This document shows positions 47,921 to 60,548 of a stretch of 64,000 bases of DNA, in pieces; the stretch's first letter is position 1, and each line of letters starts with the position of its first letter. A program made the translations under genes and the position numbers. The stretch covers positions 54,105 through 118,104 of the forward strand of contig JAWPGT010000068.1 of NCBI GenBank assembly GCA_034638255.1, in the 5' to 3' direction. Below the pieces are notes generated by a model. The model was not told the origin of the DNA. It made no database searches and saw only the letters and a program-made list of their open reading frames with translations. The DNA is from Coprinus comatus (lineage: Eukaryota > Basidiomycota > Agaricomycetes > Agaricales > Agaricaceae).

Positions 47921-50900
47921 CGGCCTAGTGTATTTCCGCCTCCGATTCGGCCCGAAAGACATGCGCTGGTCTCGGTCCGCAACAAGCACCCACCTGATAT
48001 CCGCCCGCCATGTGTGTCCCTTCAACACAGTCCTGACGATCCCATCTGATCGCAAGATCCAGATGCGGGGTAATCAAGATGCTACTCTAATTTCTGCACG
48101 TGAATGTTTTCCCGAATTTCTATCCGTATCTAGTTCCTGTCGAGGCTCTCTTTACTTCTGTTGGAAGAAACTTACTGAGAATTGTCAGTAAACATGGCCT
48201 CGAGTCCTCGAGTTTACTCCAATTGCATTGTGCCATGCATCGAATACGCCATACAGTCTCAAAATTGCGAAATTATTCAGCGTTTACGCTTCCGTATGTC
48301 AGACATCTCCTCGAATCAAACTAAAGTAAACAACAAACTTGCTCAATCAATTTCGAAAATTGGAATTTGGTTGTTAAGCTGGGGAAAATGCCTCCCGATA
48401 ATTCACCGAAGAGAGTAGGAGGTATTTCAATACAAACGCTTCCGAGGTAGCTCTGCTGATATCCAAAGTACAACCGCAGGTTACATCGGTTACAGTTAGC
48501 ACCCTTGCCGATAACTACATCCAACCTCCGACCAACTTCTACGTCACATGCATATGGCCGCCACGTCGTGAGCAGTGCGACTTTCAGAAGAAAGAAGAGC
48601 AAAATAGCCTATCCCTGGGAATTACCGCCAGTGCCCCGGTAGATACACATCACCTCAACTCATCGATGCCTTCTCTTGCTTATTTTTAAATGGACCAACA
48701 TGCACTTCACATGCTCTCCTAGTGTTTCAAAGGTCTCGGCAGTGACTGTATGCCCACATTCTCTCAGGTTTCAAACCACTGACAAGGTCATACGACTCTT
48801 ATAACATCCATTCTCCCACAGAGTCATGACTACGTCGAGAGAACACACGCCAGCATATCTGATTTCATCATGTACACGAGTTATACGATGTAACCTCCAC
48901 CGGAGCCACCCGAGCCCCAATTAATGATGATGTTTAACCACAAACAATGATCCTGTAAACCTTCATCAATATAACTGATTTATGAATATATAAATACTCC
49001 AGGTTAACTCCGTGGTGTAGTGACTTAGTACAAAGCAAAATAAACTTAGGGGACGTTTCATCATGCATCACTACTAGTAATGCATGGCGCGATATAACAT
49101 CATAATAGCTTTAAAGATGAAACAGTTCTCTGCCTATTTCTTACCAATTTCGGACACAATTTTGAGAACTGTATTCCCCCAATTCGTCCCCGCATGATAC
49201 AGATCATAGCAAAGTATGGGGTGCCAGCGACGGGACTACTATGTAGCTATAATAGTGGTAAGCCCAAACCCTTATTCAACTCATTTCATTTCATTTTCCG
49301 ATATATTCCGCCCTCTACGTATGTGTATATATAGTAAACCCTTATACGTACACAAGAGTCATCCAAAAAAGACACTCGGAGGAGACTCTGACTCGAAAAT
49401 ACACGTTACTCCAATTTGCCGCATCACGCAGCACCATAGTACAGTCTAGTAGAGGCTTGAGGCCTTGAGGCTATGCTGATACCTCCGTCCTGCGATAAAA
49501 ATTAACCATCACTGTTAGGACTTTGTTGAGAGCGCAAGGCCAAACAATGAGACCTATCTTTTTTTATATCTTACATAATCATCAACATCGTTGACACCAC
49601 GCAACTCAGGCCTCAGGGTTACCCCACCTTCTCCAGACTCACCTTAGCTTTCGGCTATTTCGTAAAAAGCCGTCGAGAAACGAGTGTGAAAAGATGTCAG
49701 TTAGGTTGGACCCTAAACTTTCGTGTATATGTAAGGTCTGTTATCCTCTGCTAACCCTTGAGTTGAGACCTTGAAATTTGAGGGTGTTGGTATTGCAATC
49801 TTGGCACTTGTGCCACCAACATGATAGCCAGTGACATTTCCAGGTTTAGATTTTCTCTTCCTACTTATACTCTCAATGAGCGCCTGGAGACCGTTATCCG
49901 GGTGTAGTATAACGTGAAACCTGAGGCCTGAGGCCCGGTGAGAGAGGGTCTTGAGGCGTCTTTGACAAATTGACATGGACATAAGGTAAAATGAAAGCGG
50001 GTAATAGTGCGGAATGAGTAGCCTGCTGTCAGCCAGTTGCACAGCGTTGACTCTATTTCTATTTCTATTCCTCTCTCTTGCTCTCTCCACCCCACTTCTT
50101 ATAGGTTCTTTTTTGTTACGCGAAGAAATCCCGTGTTTTCAGGCCTCAAGGTCTTAGGGGATTCTCGAGTAAGTAATAAGTACCCTGAGAGATGCTTTTT
50201 ATGGTGATGCACTTTACCACCGAAGTCGACGTGGGCATAAGTAAACTAAATATGTGCTATTTTCGAACGAAACCCCAAAATCGGAATCGACAACTGAAAT
50301 GTTTCGAATTTTCGGAATGTTGCGTCGTTCAAACATTCATGGAACATGCCGAGGGAGGACAAGAGAAGCACACTGCACCCCAAGGTGACAAGTATAACTG
50401 TACGATAAAATGCTAGTACATCTCAGCTTCGGACTCTGTGTACCATGCATGATCCATGACGGAAGGGTTTCCGAGAGAAGGGATACTTTCTGCCCTCTTT
50501 TGGTGTACAATTCTAAGCATATATTTACTTGGGCTTGAACATAGAATATGTCATGATGTGGTCATAAGAGGTTTTGACGATCCCTTTCAGTGAAAAGCCA
50601 CAAAGGTTAGAACTTTCTCTTTAATTCTCTTAATACCAAGCAAGAGAAGTAGTTAGGGTTACTTGTTCGTTCTCTTTTTGATCTTCTTAAGTTCTGCATA
50701 TTCGATCATTGACCTTTGTAGAATATGTTATTAATAAATCGCTCTTTTCAAGTGTTCGTGTGTTCCTCTCGGTATTACCAATCACTCTTCGAAAAAGAAA
50801 ATTACAACCAATCTTCTGTATCCCATGAGATTTTCATCTCTCTAGTATATCTACCGGAGTCCTCACTCCAAGTTTCTCAAACTTTTTTGGTCTTGGTCTT

Positions 50901-53900
50901 GGGTCTTGGGTCTTGGGGTTGACCTGGAACTTCCCGTTGATTTACAACACACAATACGCAGCTGGTGACCAAAACGCTTGTTGTTCGGTGCAGCCTGGGA
51001 CCTAATGAGTGGATTAGTCGGAAGTACTTAGTAAAATGAGGGCGTAGTTTCCATTCTCTTTGATAATAACTGTATTAAAACCTCAAGGTTTCCAGGTGCC
51101 CATTCACAACAGCAAAAGGGTTCGTATTAACTAACATCTACCCCTAGACATGAATTAGTGTATGAAAACTCCACAGAAGAAGTAGAAGCACCTTGTCCTG
51201 TTGAATGATTTTGAATTGAATGAACATGTCGATGATGTCGATGAACACATCACTGCTGACAAATATCGATTACTTCTGTATAGTAAATTTACATGGGTAC
51301 ATTCACTGTTCATTACTTTACCTCAGTAAAACAACTATCAATTATTTTACCAAAAGGTGATACTTAAAACAAAAGAATTCCGATAATTCCCCATAGTTTC
51401 CGGAGCGTCCCAGACGTCAAGCACTAAGAATAACCTGAAGTATCGAAGAAATCCGGAAGCCTGGTAGTATCTCGGCGACCGGCCCCCACAAATAGAAACC
51501 CGAAGTGAATTGCTATTAATGTTTCTTAAAAACCATTTTGCTATCTCAAAAATCCAAATAGGAGTAGGAGAATCAAAATCATGTGAACGTGCAATTCTAA
51601 TATTAGTCTACAACCACCATGAAAATATCCTGCGAACACTTTTCAAGAGTATTTCATCTTAATGAAATCTTGAAATTATGTGTATGTATACCATGGCCCA
51701 ATGCACTAGAAGAAAGAAGATCGGCATTGTCCTTGAAGATCCATATAGACATGTTATTCCACAGAGGTTACGCCGATGTAATTTGTTGGACACTTCGCAT
51801 GCGTATTCAACTTTTCGGCGGGTAGAAGAACTTCACATTGTGTTGCCACACTATAGTATCACATTCTCCTCTTCGATTTTATACGTGGTGTGTAGTATGA
51901 AATTCGACACCAATTTCCGATCACATCATGTTCTGATAGAAAATAGAACATAATACTTCAGTTGGCCAGATTTTGATTTCATGGGAAAAGTTGCCGAATA
52001 TTTTGAAGTTGATGATGACTTGTAGAGATCTAAGACGCCGCAGAGTTGGTTTACCATCTGCGGAAGTAATCTATGATCGATTACTATATGATCTTCTCCA
52101 TACAAATATTCCACTTTGATCTAACCAAAAGGGAGTGACTTAGACCAATAGCCCATTACCCCTATCTTTTGATGACGCTTGTAAGTATTTTGATGTTCTT
52201 TTAAGTAGTTAAGTAATAAGTACCCCATACACGACCGGGGTACAGATAACTGATTAGATGGCGGCAGGAAGTTTACCACCGCACAGTCCGAAGTCGGACT
52301 CCCCTTTGCGGACCCCCGTGCCAGCGGCTACTACAACTTCAAGTGTAGCAATACATTTACGTAGTAGTATAACACCTATCCTAAGGTTTTCCAGACAAGA
52401 CAATGTATTTTTTGTTTCAAGATTTCCAATGGAGGTTTCGTTAAGAAAAAATCAAAAACTTATCAAACTCGGCATCGTGCATCCGAGCCCATATAATCAT
52501 AAGCTACAAATGTCCAATAACGGGTATAACGGAAATAAGGAACAAGAAACCTCGGATACACACATGTACATAATTGATGTTGTTTTTCTTTCTTTCTTTC
52601 CCAATGCTCTACATAAGTGTTCCCTTCTTTTTCTTCAACTTGAATCATCAATCCATCATGCATCCATCAATCCTTCTCCGGAGTGTAGGCGGAATTCGAA
52701 TTTTCACACAGATTTATATAAATATAAATATATGTATGTATGTACGGTATGTATCACACTACCGAGGGCTTCTATGATTCTACGATTCTGATTCTCTTTC
52801 TTCAAGAAGATCAACGATCTTCGTTTGCTTTCCAGTTTACATATCTTAGGAACATAGGAGAAGAGTCAGCAGCTGTATACCCGCATGCGGCGTAACTAGA
52901 AGTATGCTACGGTAGTAGTACATGCTACTTGTACCCAAGCACACTATCTGGCATACAAACTCACATCACACACACGGAACAAGATACGTAACATATGCAT
53001 ATGTTTTGTTCTTTAGGGGATAAGTTATCTATTACCTCTATCTTGGGCGGGTTTTCTACGGATTGTAGATAGGTGTGTGTATTTTTCGAAGAGAGAACCT
53101 TTTCATTTTTTTTTTATCAATGGAAAGAATGGAGACAACGGAGGCAACAGAGACTTGGAAACTACAAGATCTCGATATAACCGCGGTATCCCCAGAAATT
53201 CACACCGCAAACTTCTACTGGAAAAGCAAAAAAAAAACTGCTCATATTTATTTATGATGATTTGGTAAATGGTAATCCCTACCGACCCCATTTTTTAAAG
53301 CCTGGACCAGGCATCAGAAACAGCGGGCTCGGAGAGCCGCAACGGCTGCTTCCAAAAAAAAAGATCATCAATGTATTCATTTATCATTTCACTTTTCCAT
53401 TGTATCAGGTTGCATAACGGCTACTATCGAATGATATTCAGCTTGTTATCAGTAATCAACTGCTTTCAATGGCCCCGAGGTTGGACCATCATTACCATTC
53501 TCAAATACAAGTTAGTACAACGGCAATTCTACTGAGCGAAGCGATATTGGATTGATTTGTCTTGTGCCGTAAAGAAGTTGGCAAAGTCGGAAAGTTCGTC
53601 AGAGAAAGGTGTTTGTGATTTTACTGCATATATCAAGAAAAAGAAAAAGATTACATATTGTGTACTGCACCCTTTACGAAAGGCTGATCATATTAAGTTC
53701 AATGTAGAATCCCCAGAAAGTAGGGGATGAGAATGAATAACAATAGATGAAACTTCATAAACATAAGTAATGTATCTATGTGGCATCAGTCGAATCGTCG
53801 GATGTGTATGTAGAACATTATAACCTAAACTAAGCGTTCAATACTGAAACATCACATAGACAGTACTAAAAACAGGAATACATTGCATTCCATATATATA

Positions 53901-55634
53901 TATATAACGGTGAACATGAAGATGGTTACCAGAAAGAAGGATCATTTTCGGAATTGATCTCGACTAACTTGTTAATTACTTACTAGGCATTTACAGCCTG
54001 AGTACCATGAAGTCGTTCCTTAGAATCCACCGAGTGTACGGCTACGTTGATGTACAATCGCAATGTGGTGTATGAATTACAGTAGTACAGTAATCATGAT
54101 GATTGTCCCCGAAGTTATTCCCAAGTATCCACGATCACCGATATTATTATACACACGTACACGCATACTTATTGACAAACTTAACCTCTGCACCTGTGAG
54201 ATAATAGTATATACACACGTATATATATATACATGCGCGATAAGTCCGAAACTTTCAGTTTGTCAAATTGAGTTGTTATTCGCCTTCGGTACCAAAATGC
54301 CCAGCATACTTAAGTTTATGGAGGAGTCCGAGTCGAACTTTCGATTTTTCGATTTTAGATTTCGGAACAACCTGCCAATTATATTAGAATGGTTCGAAGT
54401 CTTTTTTTTGCTCCGTTTATTAATGTCATTCCTCATTGGGTGTTTATGATCCAGATTCTCGAATCCGAACACCTGATGCACCCACGTGAAACCTCTTGTT
54501 AGACACGGGTGATGGGTTGACACCCGGATCAGCTTGGACATATTTCGAGTTATTTCCCATATGAATTGAGAAATATGGTGAAATACCCCAAATGTCTTGT
54601 AACTTTTTATGTTTCTTTCCGGCTACAAAATACAAACCGGTTAACCTTGTCTCCGGCAACCGATATCATCATTTTCCGGCACGTCCCGGTTATCACCTGG
54701 GCCCTTCTGGTCCTTGTCCATGTTTGTTTCCTCCCGCCTCTTTCCCATGGTCCCTTTCGTCGGTATCCCGCCGTTGTGACAACTCACGCTACATCATGGC
54801 GTACTTTATTTGTTACTGCTTTGTTTATCTGGCCAAGGGGCTCTGCAGAATCCGGCAGCTCATCTTGGTCCCGGTTTGGTCATTCTCATGACTTATGTGC
54901 CCCGGGCTTCAATATCATGTAAGTAATAAGTATTATACTCTATACACATTATAATCTACTGACTACAAACTCTGGCAGTAGTTTTGTGCGTTGGTGTCTT
55001 TTGCCGCGTTGCCGAGAGAGTGCGATCACTGATCGATGATTGATGATCGACGATCACTGATCAAACTCAGATGACAGCCCTGAACAATATGTGATTTAAG
55101 TAGATACCAGCATCGTATACACTTCCTTCATTCGACCACCACACCACATTGTGTGTAGAGTAGTAATTGTAATACAGAGATACTAGTTAATTGACCTGGA
55201 CACCATCACTGAGACATCTAGAGTTCTCGATGTGCTGTGTCATGCTAATTTCAAATACACACAGTGACGATCATCTTGTGAGATCTAAGTCTCGCTTATC
55301 TTCAATATCTAATACCGTGCAATCCTCAGTACGGTGACTTGGTGGCAGCCTTAGTCTTTACTCCGAGTCTCAGAGCGGTCAGTTCTTGACCCACATATAT
55401 TTTGGATTGACTTCGGTTTGAACTAATGAGCTCGTGTAAGTTCTGTAAAGCCACCAATAGCCTACACCAAAACCACCCCCCAAGCACGCGCTTGATAAAC
55501 GTACTTAATGACGACATCCTACAGTTCTTTGACCATCACCAATCCAAGATTTGGCCGGCTGCTGCACACTATTTCAAATTTCACTCAAACAATAACATCC
55601 GAAATCTTTGAAAAAAAACACACAACTAATAACA
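47921..55634. other. Repeat-rich accessory region without credible genes
   Basis: 7.7 kb holding the Cre1 upstream region, then AT-rich sequence with many short frames on both strands. None has a family motif, plausible splice sites or sustained coding composition. It carries scattered copies of AAGTAATAAGTA, a cluster of GAGGCCT-containing motifs, a GGTCTT run near 50889, an (AT)n near 53892 and small palindromes. It resembles decayed transposon sequence. Confidence 0.5.
53892..53906. repeat. Short (AT)n run
   Basis: A simple AT dinucleotide run of about 15 bp in gene-free sequence. It has no other feature. Confidence 0.8.
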
Positions 55635-58600
55635 CTAGTACACAACAGCCATCATGGCTTCAAACCTTTCTGCTAATTCTTCTGTATCCGACTCATCATC
55701 AATCCCTTCCTCATCAATGTCCTCATCAGTCAAAGGCATACTTGTTGATAATGAACTTGAAGGGGACAAAGATTGTTTCCTTCGAAGATCTTCAATACCT
55801 CCAAAAATATAAACAAGAATGAATTTCAAATAAATTGAGACCTCATACCTTGCCACAGGGTTTGATCAACGCTCACACCTGGTGTTAAAGTCCCGGTAAA
55901 ACCAGGCAAATTCTGTAATTTGTTGAATTGCTTCATGTGAAGCTCCTTGTACTGCATTCGCTCCAGACGATAGAGACCTACTTGATGAGCAAGGATCGGA
56001 TCTGAAGCAGCTAAGTCCTTTTCATGGGCCTCAAGGAACTCAGCTTCGTCATGAAGGTGTGTAATCACCCGATGAATCTCCACATTCAGTCGGACGATCT
56101 CCTCCTTGGCACGCAATAATTTGAAATGTTGATCCATCATCGATCGCCCTGCAGGTGATGCCCAGGGTCTCTGGCGAATATCTTGGCGAGTTTCACGGAG
56201 GAGTTGAAAATCTGCTAAAAATGAATATTCAACGACCTCCTCCCACTTTAATTCATCTCGTGGAGGCCGTAATTGAGCTCCTGCAATATTGAACTTCTTG
56301 AGGGCAGTTCTAATAGCGTCGGAACGGGTCCGGAGTGCAGATGCAATGTGTCTCCGCATTTTATAACCTGTCATTGAAGATTGATGAGTCAGCGTAATTT
56401 AAAATCATTGAGGAAACAATTCACCAGTATGAGACATATTGATCCTTGTAAGTTCGAACATTCGTTGCACAACCAGACGCTCGAGATTGTCCAACGCACG
56501 CTGATATTCACGCCGTTGAACCATCTCTTCTGCCTTATCCCACTCTGCCATCCCTACTTCCCATCGTTTCTCTGGCTGAATAATGTTCTCAAGTGCTTCA
56601 ACAGCCTTTGTCACATTATTAATGCGTTCCTGAGCATGATACAACTTGAGTCCCGACAAATCCTTTGTTTTCTTCGTAGCACCAGTTTGACTCGGCTCAT
56701 AGGGAATAAAGATAGTCCCTATTAATGCGAGATTTTTCCTGATCATTACATAATCACACATTATTATCTCGAGACTGTTAAAGTAAAAAAAAAAAATCAG
56801 TGTACATACTTTGCGTCATTCAATTCCTGTAATTTCAACCAATAATCCATCACATGCGTTTCTTCAGGTGGTTCTTGAGATAGATTACTCAGATATTCAC
56901 GTTCTTCCTCCAGCCATGTCCGAAAAACATCTGTACTACTGATTTCGTGAGTTTTCATCAACTCTTGCAGAACTTCCTCCCCTTTCAAGACCCTCAATGC
57001 TTGCTTGTAGTTATTTACCAGGAATTCACCTAAGATATATAAACAAATTATTCAATGACATTTGTATTGAATTGAAAATCCTTACTGAGCTTTTGTGACG
57101 TATCATGATTATCAGTATGTTTCATATACTCCGTGATCTTTTGTTGACGATGGTAGATACTTGCATAACGTAGTGAGGATGCAAGGGCATTCGACTTTGA
57201 AAAGTAACGTTCACATCCTTCCAAATCCTCAAGCCCTATTCCATCCACATAAGTTGCAAGGTTTGAAAGCTGGCAGAGACGGTTGTGTGCGTGTCCGTGA
57301 AAAGATCCAACAAGAGACGTAAGATTAAGTTCCTTAGCACGTTGACCAAGGGAACTCTCAGCGATTGTCTTTGAAAAACGGCACCCGATATCATATCCAA
57401 CTCCAAGGTTAGCACCAAAAACTTCCATTAACGTATCAACAACAGAGAGTGGATATTTTGATCTGGTAGCAAATATTTTAATGTGAAGCTTGATTTTGAA
57501 GAATTGTATATACTCACTGCTCGCCACTTTGGACCATGTCCACAGCCACCAGCACATATCCATGTCGACAGAGTGATATAAAAATTCCAGACTCATCGAA
57601 GACACCCCACATCCTTGATGTTTTTTCGTCATTCATGTTAGTCCACCTTTGTGCACAAGGGCTATCGTTTTCAGGCAGCACTTCATCACCATTGCTTTTG
57701 ACATCTTTTTCTGAGAAACGATCTACTTCTTCACGGCTCCGATAGTAATCTCCAGCAGGTGTGCGAGGATCAGGTAGTTCGCATGATACAAATACCACCT
57801 CTCCTTCCGAGGATGTAGTATCCGTAGGTAATTCCCCTTTCCGGAGCACTCGCTTCAAAGAGTTATTGCCATCCATAGTGACCAGCATAGAGAATTTCAT
57901 ATCTGGTTCATTGTTGAGTTTATACGTGCAAGCGGAACATGCATTACGAAGGCGCCATTTGCCAGTATCCCGCCTCAGTGCAACAGCAACACGTTGTTGA
58001 ATCTCATTTTGAATTTGGATATAGACGTCGTATGCGATACTGAATTGTTTTGCCATAGGTGGCCGGTATGGAAGTGTATGATGATTGCAAAGGGATTTAA
58101 CAAACGCTTCAATAGAAAGGTGAGGGCAATGCATGCTAATATTATGAAAGAACTCAAGGACACGTATCGAAAAAGTATGGTGTGGTTTGAAAGGTGACGA
58201 CGGAATCATGCCTCGAAGGATCAAGCTACCAATAACGCCCAGTTCCCCATCCTCTACATCTGTCTCAATATGATACGAACCTGATATATTGTATCTATAT
58301 CAGTGAGCTATTAATGTAAATAATTGGCCCTACTCACCATGAAAGTCCACAAGAGCGAACGACCATCCTGTTGGATTCTCATAGACTCTTACAGGAGCCC
58401 TATCACTATGTCGACCATGTTTACAATCCAACTCCCAGGTCATGAAAGCTGTCGTCATTTCATCCAGTTGCTGTGTAAAGCCACGAACGAGGTTTTGTAC
58501 ACGGTCACGGCGGGTTCGAGGGTCGGGCCTGTTCCAAGTTCCAACATAGTAGAGTGACACAGACGTCAGTGGTATTTAGTAGAAGGAAGCTGTGAAACAA

Positions 58601-59021
58601 TGCTCACCGGGGTATATTCAAAGGATTACTATCATCCCAAAGTATAGCACGGAATTCACCACCAGCATGGCTGGCATCCAATTCTACATTTCCGTCAAGG
58701 ACATCCGACACGCCATAATCGCACATCAAATCAGGGTCAGGCGATAGGCTTCGAGACGGCACATCCAACCGACGTAGTTTCTCTGATGCCTCAACTGCAT
58801 CTGTATGCAATTGCCAATGGTAGGTGAATTGGATGTTCAACTGTTATAAATAGAAAAACTCACCATTCTTCCTCTTGAGCGATTCTCCAAGAATCTTCCC
58901 AGAGTCGATTTCGTAGTTGTTTCAGCGTAAATTTATGAATGTCAGGTCCAAACCCATCGGGGTTGGAAGTAATGAAAATAGCTTTCTTCGAACTGGAAGA
59001 ACGTCCTGTATGCCTGGACAT
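55635..59021 (-). mobile_element. KDZ (Kyakuja-Dileera-Zisupton) transposase gene
   Basis: KDZ elements are cut-and-paste DNA transposons expanded in basidiomycetes. Exons on the minus strand: 59021-58864, 58840-58608, 58528-58338, 58280-57518, 57462-57086, 57029-56810, 56774-56425, 56367-55849, 55798-55635. Seen: NACSACTYKLNNEPDMKFSM and VTMDGNNSLKRVLRKG, then MWGVFDESGIFISLCRHGYV, KYPLSVVDTLMEVFGANLGV, GYDIGCRF, SFHGHAHNRLCQL, GLEDLEGCERYFSKSNALAS, RYASIYHRQQKITEYM, and the C-terminal GYKMRRHIASALRTRSDAI. The acidic residues in FDESG, YDIGC and GCERYFS are my candidates for the catalytic triad. From 58840 onward all exons are in frame without stops. The first exon (start MSRHTGRSSSSKK) does not join exon 2 in frame, so the N-terminus is either wrong or damaged. 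No terminal inverted repeats were found by eye. Confidence 0.9.
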
Positions 59022-60548
59022 TAGGAAGTTGTTGGGGAGAATGAAATTCCCAGGCAGATCACAATCAACGTTACGTGCAAGTTACGCGTACGTGTGTGGG
59101 TCATGTGTTTCCACACCACATTTTTCAACTTCATATCTCTCTGGTATTTTTTGGCTTCATTTTTTATACAAAAGATTACTGCTCGGATTTTCTTCCATGT
59201 CCAGCTTTGAATATTTTAATATTTAGAATTTATAAATTTAAGAATCTTACTACCAATACTCTTAGTCCAGACATGTGCGGCATCACATATATATTAAACG
59301 TTCACGTAGACTTTTTTTTTGAGTCCCTATGAGTATCAATAGTTGTCCACCATTTGATATGTCTGGGCAAGTGTGGTGCGTTGTTGGTATTTGGAATGGC
59401 ATAGGGGTAAGAGGCTGGTTCCCGGAGAATTGTGTTACTGAACGAGAATAGATATAACGTGTAGAACTGACTCTCCATCTATGAAGTAGTCAGTAAGATA
59501 TGGTTTATACTATAGATAGACTACTACACTTGTAGTACTACATGAGATAAACCATAAAGATATGTATAAAGCCTGGGTGAGCATATCATGATTGATGATG
59601 TTTAGGCATTGAACAGGGTAAACGGAACACAAGTCGGGTGTCGTTCACTTCACAAATGTATATAAGGTGTATACTAGGTAGGTGCACTGTTTCGCATTTG
59701 TTGTATAGTGGTGGGTAACGATGTAGCAAGTGAATGTTGAATTAATTCAACCCGAAGCTCAAGTAGACATTCATGAATGATGATTCGGCCCATTCCCATG
59801 TTCCCAATCTTTGGAAACATATGAGTCTTGCAAGCTATGTTCCTTAAAAACTGAGATCGAAACAATCATGTGCTACAGCCTCCTACTAGTGCTAGTAGTT
59901 TGAAAAGCTGATACCAAGCCGAGTATGTATTGAATAGATACATCAAACAAACCAACATTCAGCTTATATTGTCATTTGTGTGTTGCACGTACTCACGAGT
60001 TACCAGTTGACAGTTGTAATATACTAGACAGACTCTAGGAAATATAGATCTACTACTTGTGTTGTGTGTTTGAACTTATACGTGATTTGGTTTGATTCAC
60101 AATGGATCGTAGGACTACACACAATGAACACTGTAAAGTGAGTGCTCGAGTTTAAAGAGTGGGCCGCAACTAAAGTCGTCTTTCAACCAAAACACCTCTG
60201 TAAAATACCCAACATTGAACACTCACACCAAAATTCCCACTTCAAATATAATGTCAATCCACCAGTTCATAGTAGATATGGCGCTTTCAATAACTAACAT
60301 GTTAATTTATGAAGATGAGAAAATGTTGAAGTTCAGAGGATGAGATCGAAAAGATACCAGATTTATGTCAATCGATCTGAGATCTTAATCTAGGTACATT
60401 GCAATCTACGATCTCAATAAGTTTCAGCCAAAACTCTGTGATGCAGGGCATAACAATTGTAATTTGTTAGGTATATGGGTTATCAAAAAATTTTACTCAG
60501 GAGGTCAGATAACGAACTGATAACAAAATGCATTCATAAAAAAGTTGT
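59022..60548. other. Flank of the KDZ element, with hairpins
   Basis: 1.5 kb with no supported gene. It holds a 10-bp inverted repeat (TATGGTTTAT at 59499-59508 and its complement at 59547-59556) and a perfect palindrome CTACTAGTGCTAGTAG at 59883-59898. It may include the 5' end of the transposon. Confidence 0.5.

Noticed and set aside
52258..52791. 177-residue plus-strand frame
   Set aside because: Composition is erratic, there is no recognisable domain, and it overlaps a dispersed repeat. Not supported as a gene.
54063..54449. 128-residue plus-strand frame with hydrophobic parts
   Set aside because: AT-rich sequence gives spurious hydrophobic frames, and no conserved motif or splice structure is present.
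55000..60100. Terminal inverted repeats of the KDZ element
   Set aside because: I compared the flanks by eye and found no convincing long inverted match, so none is reported.
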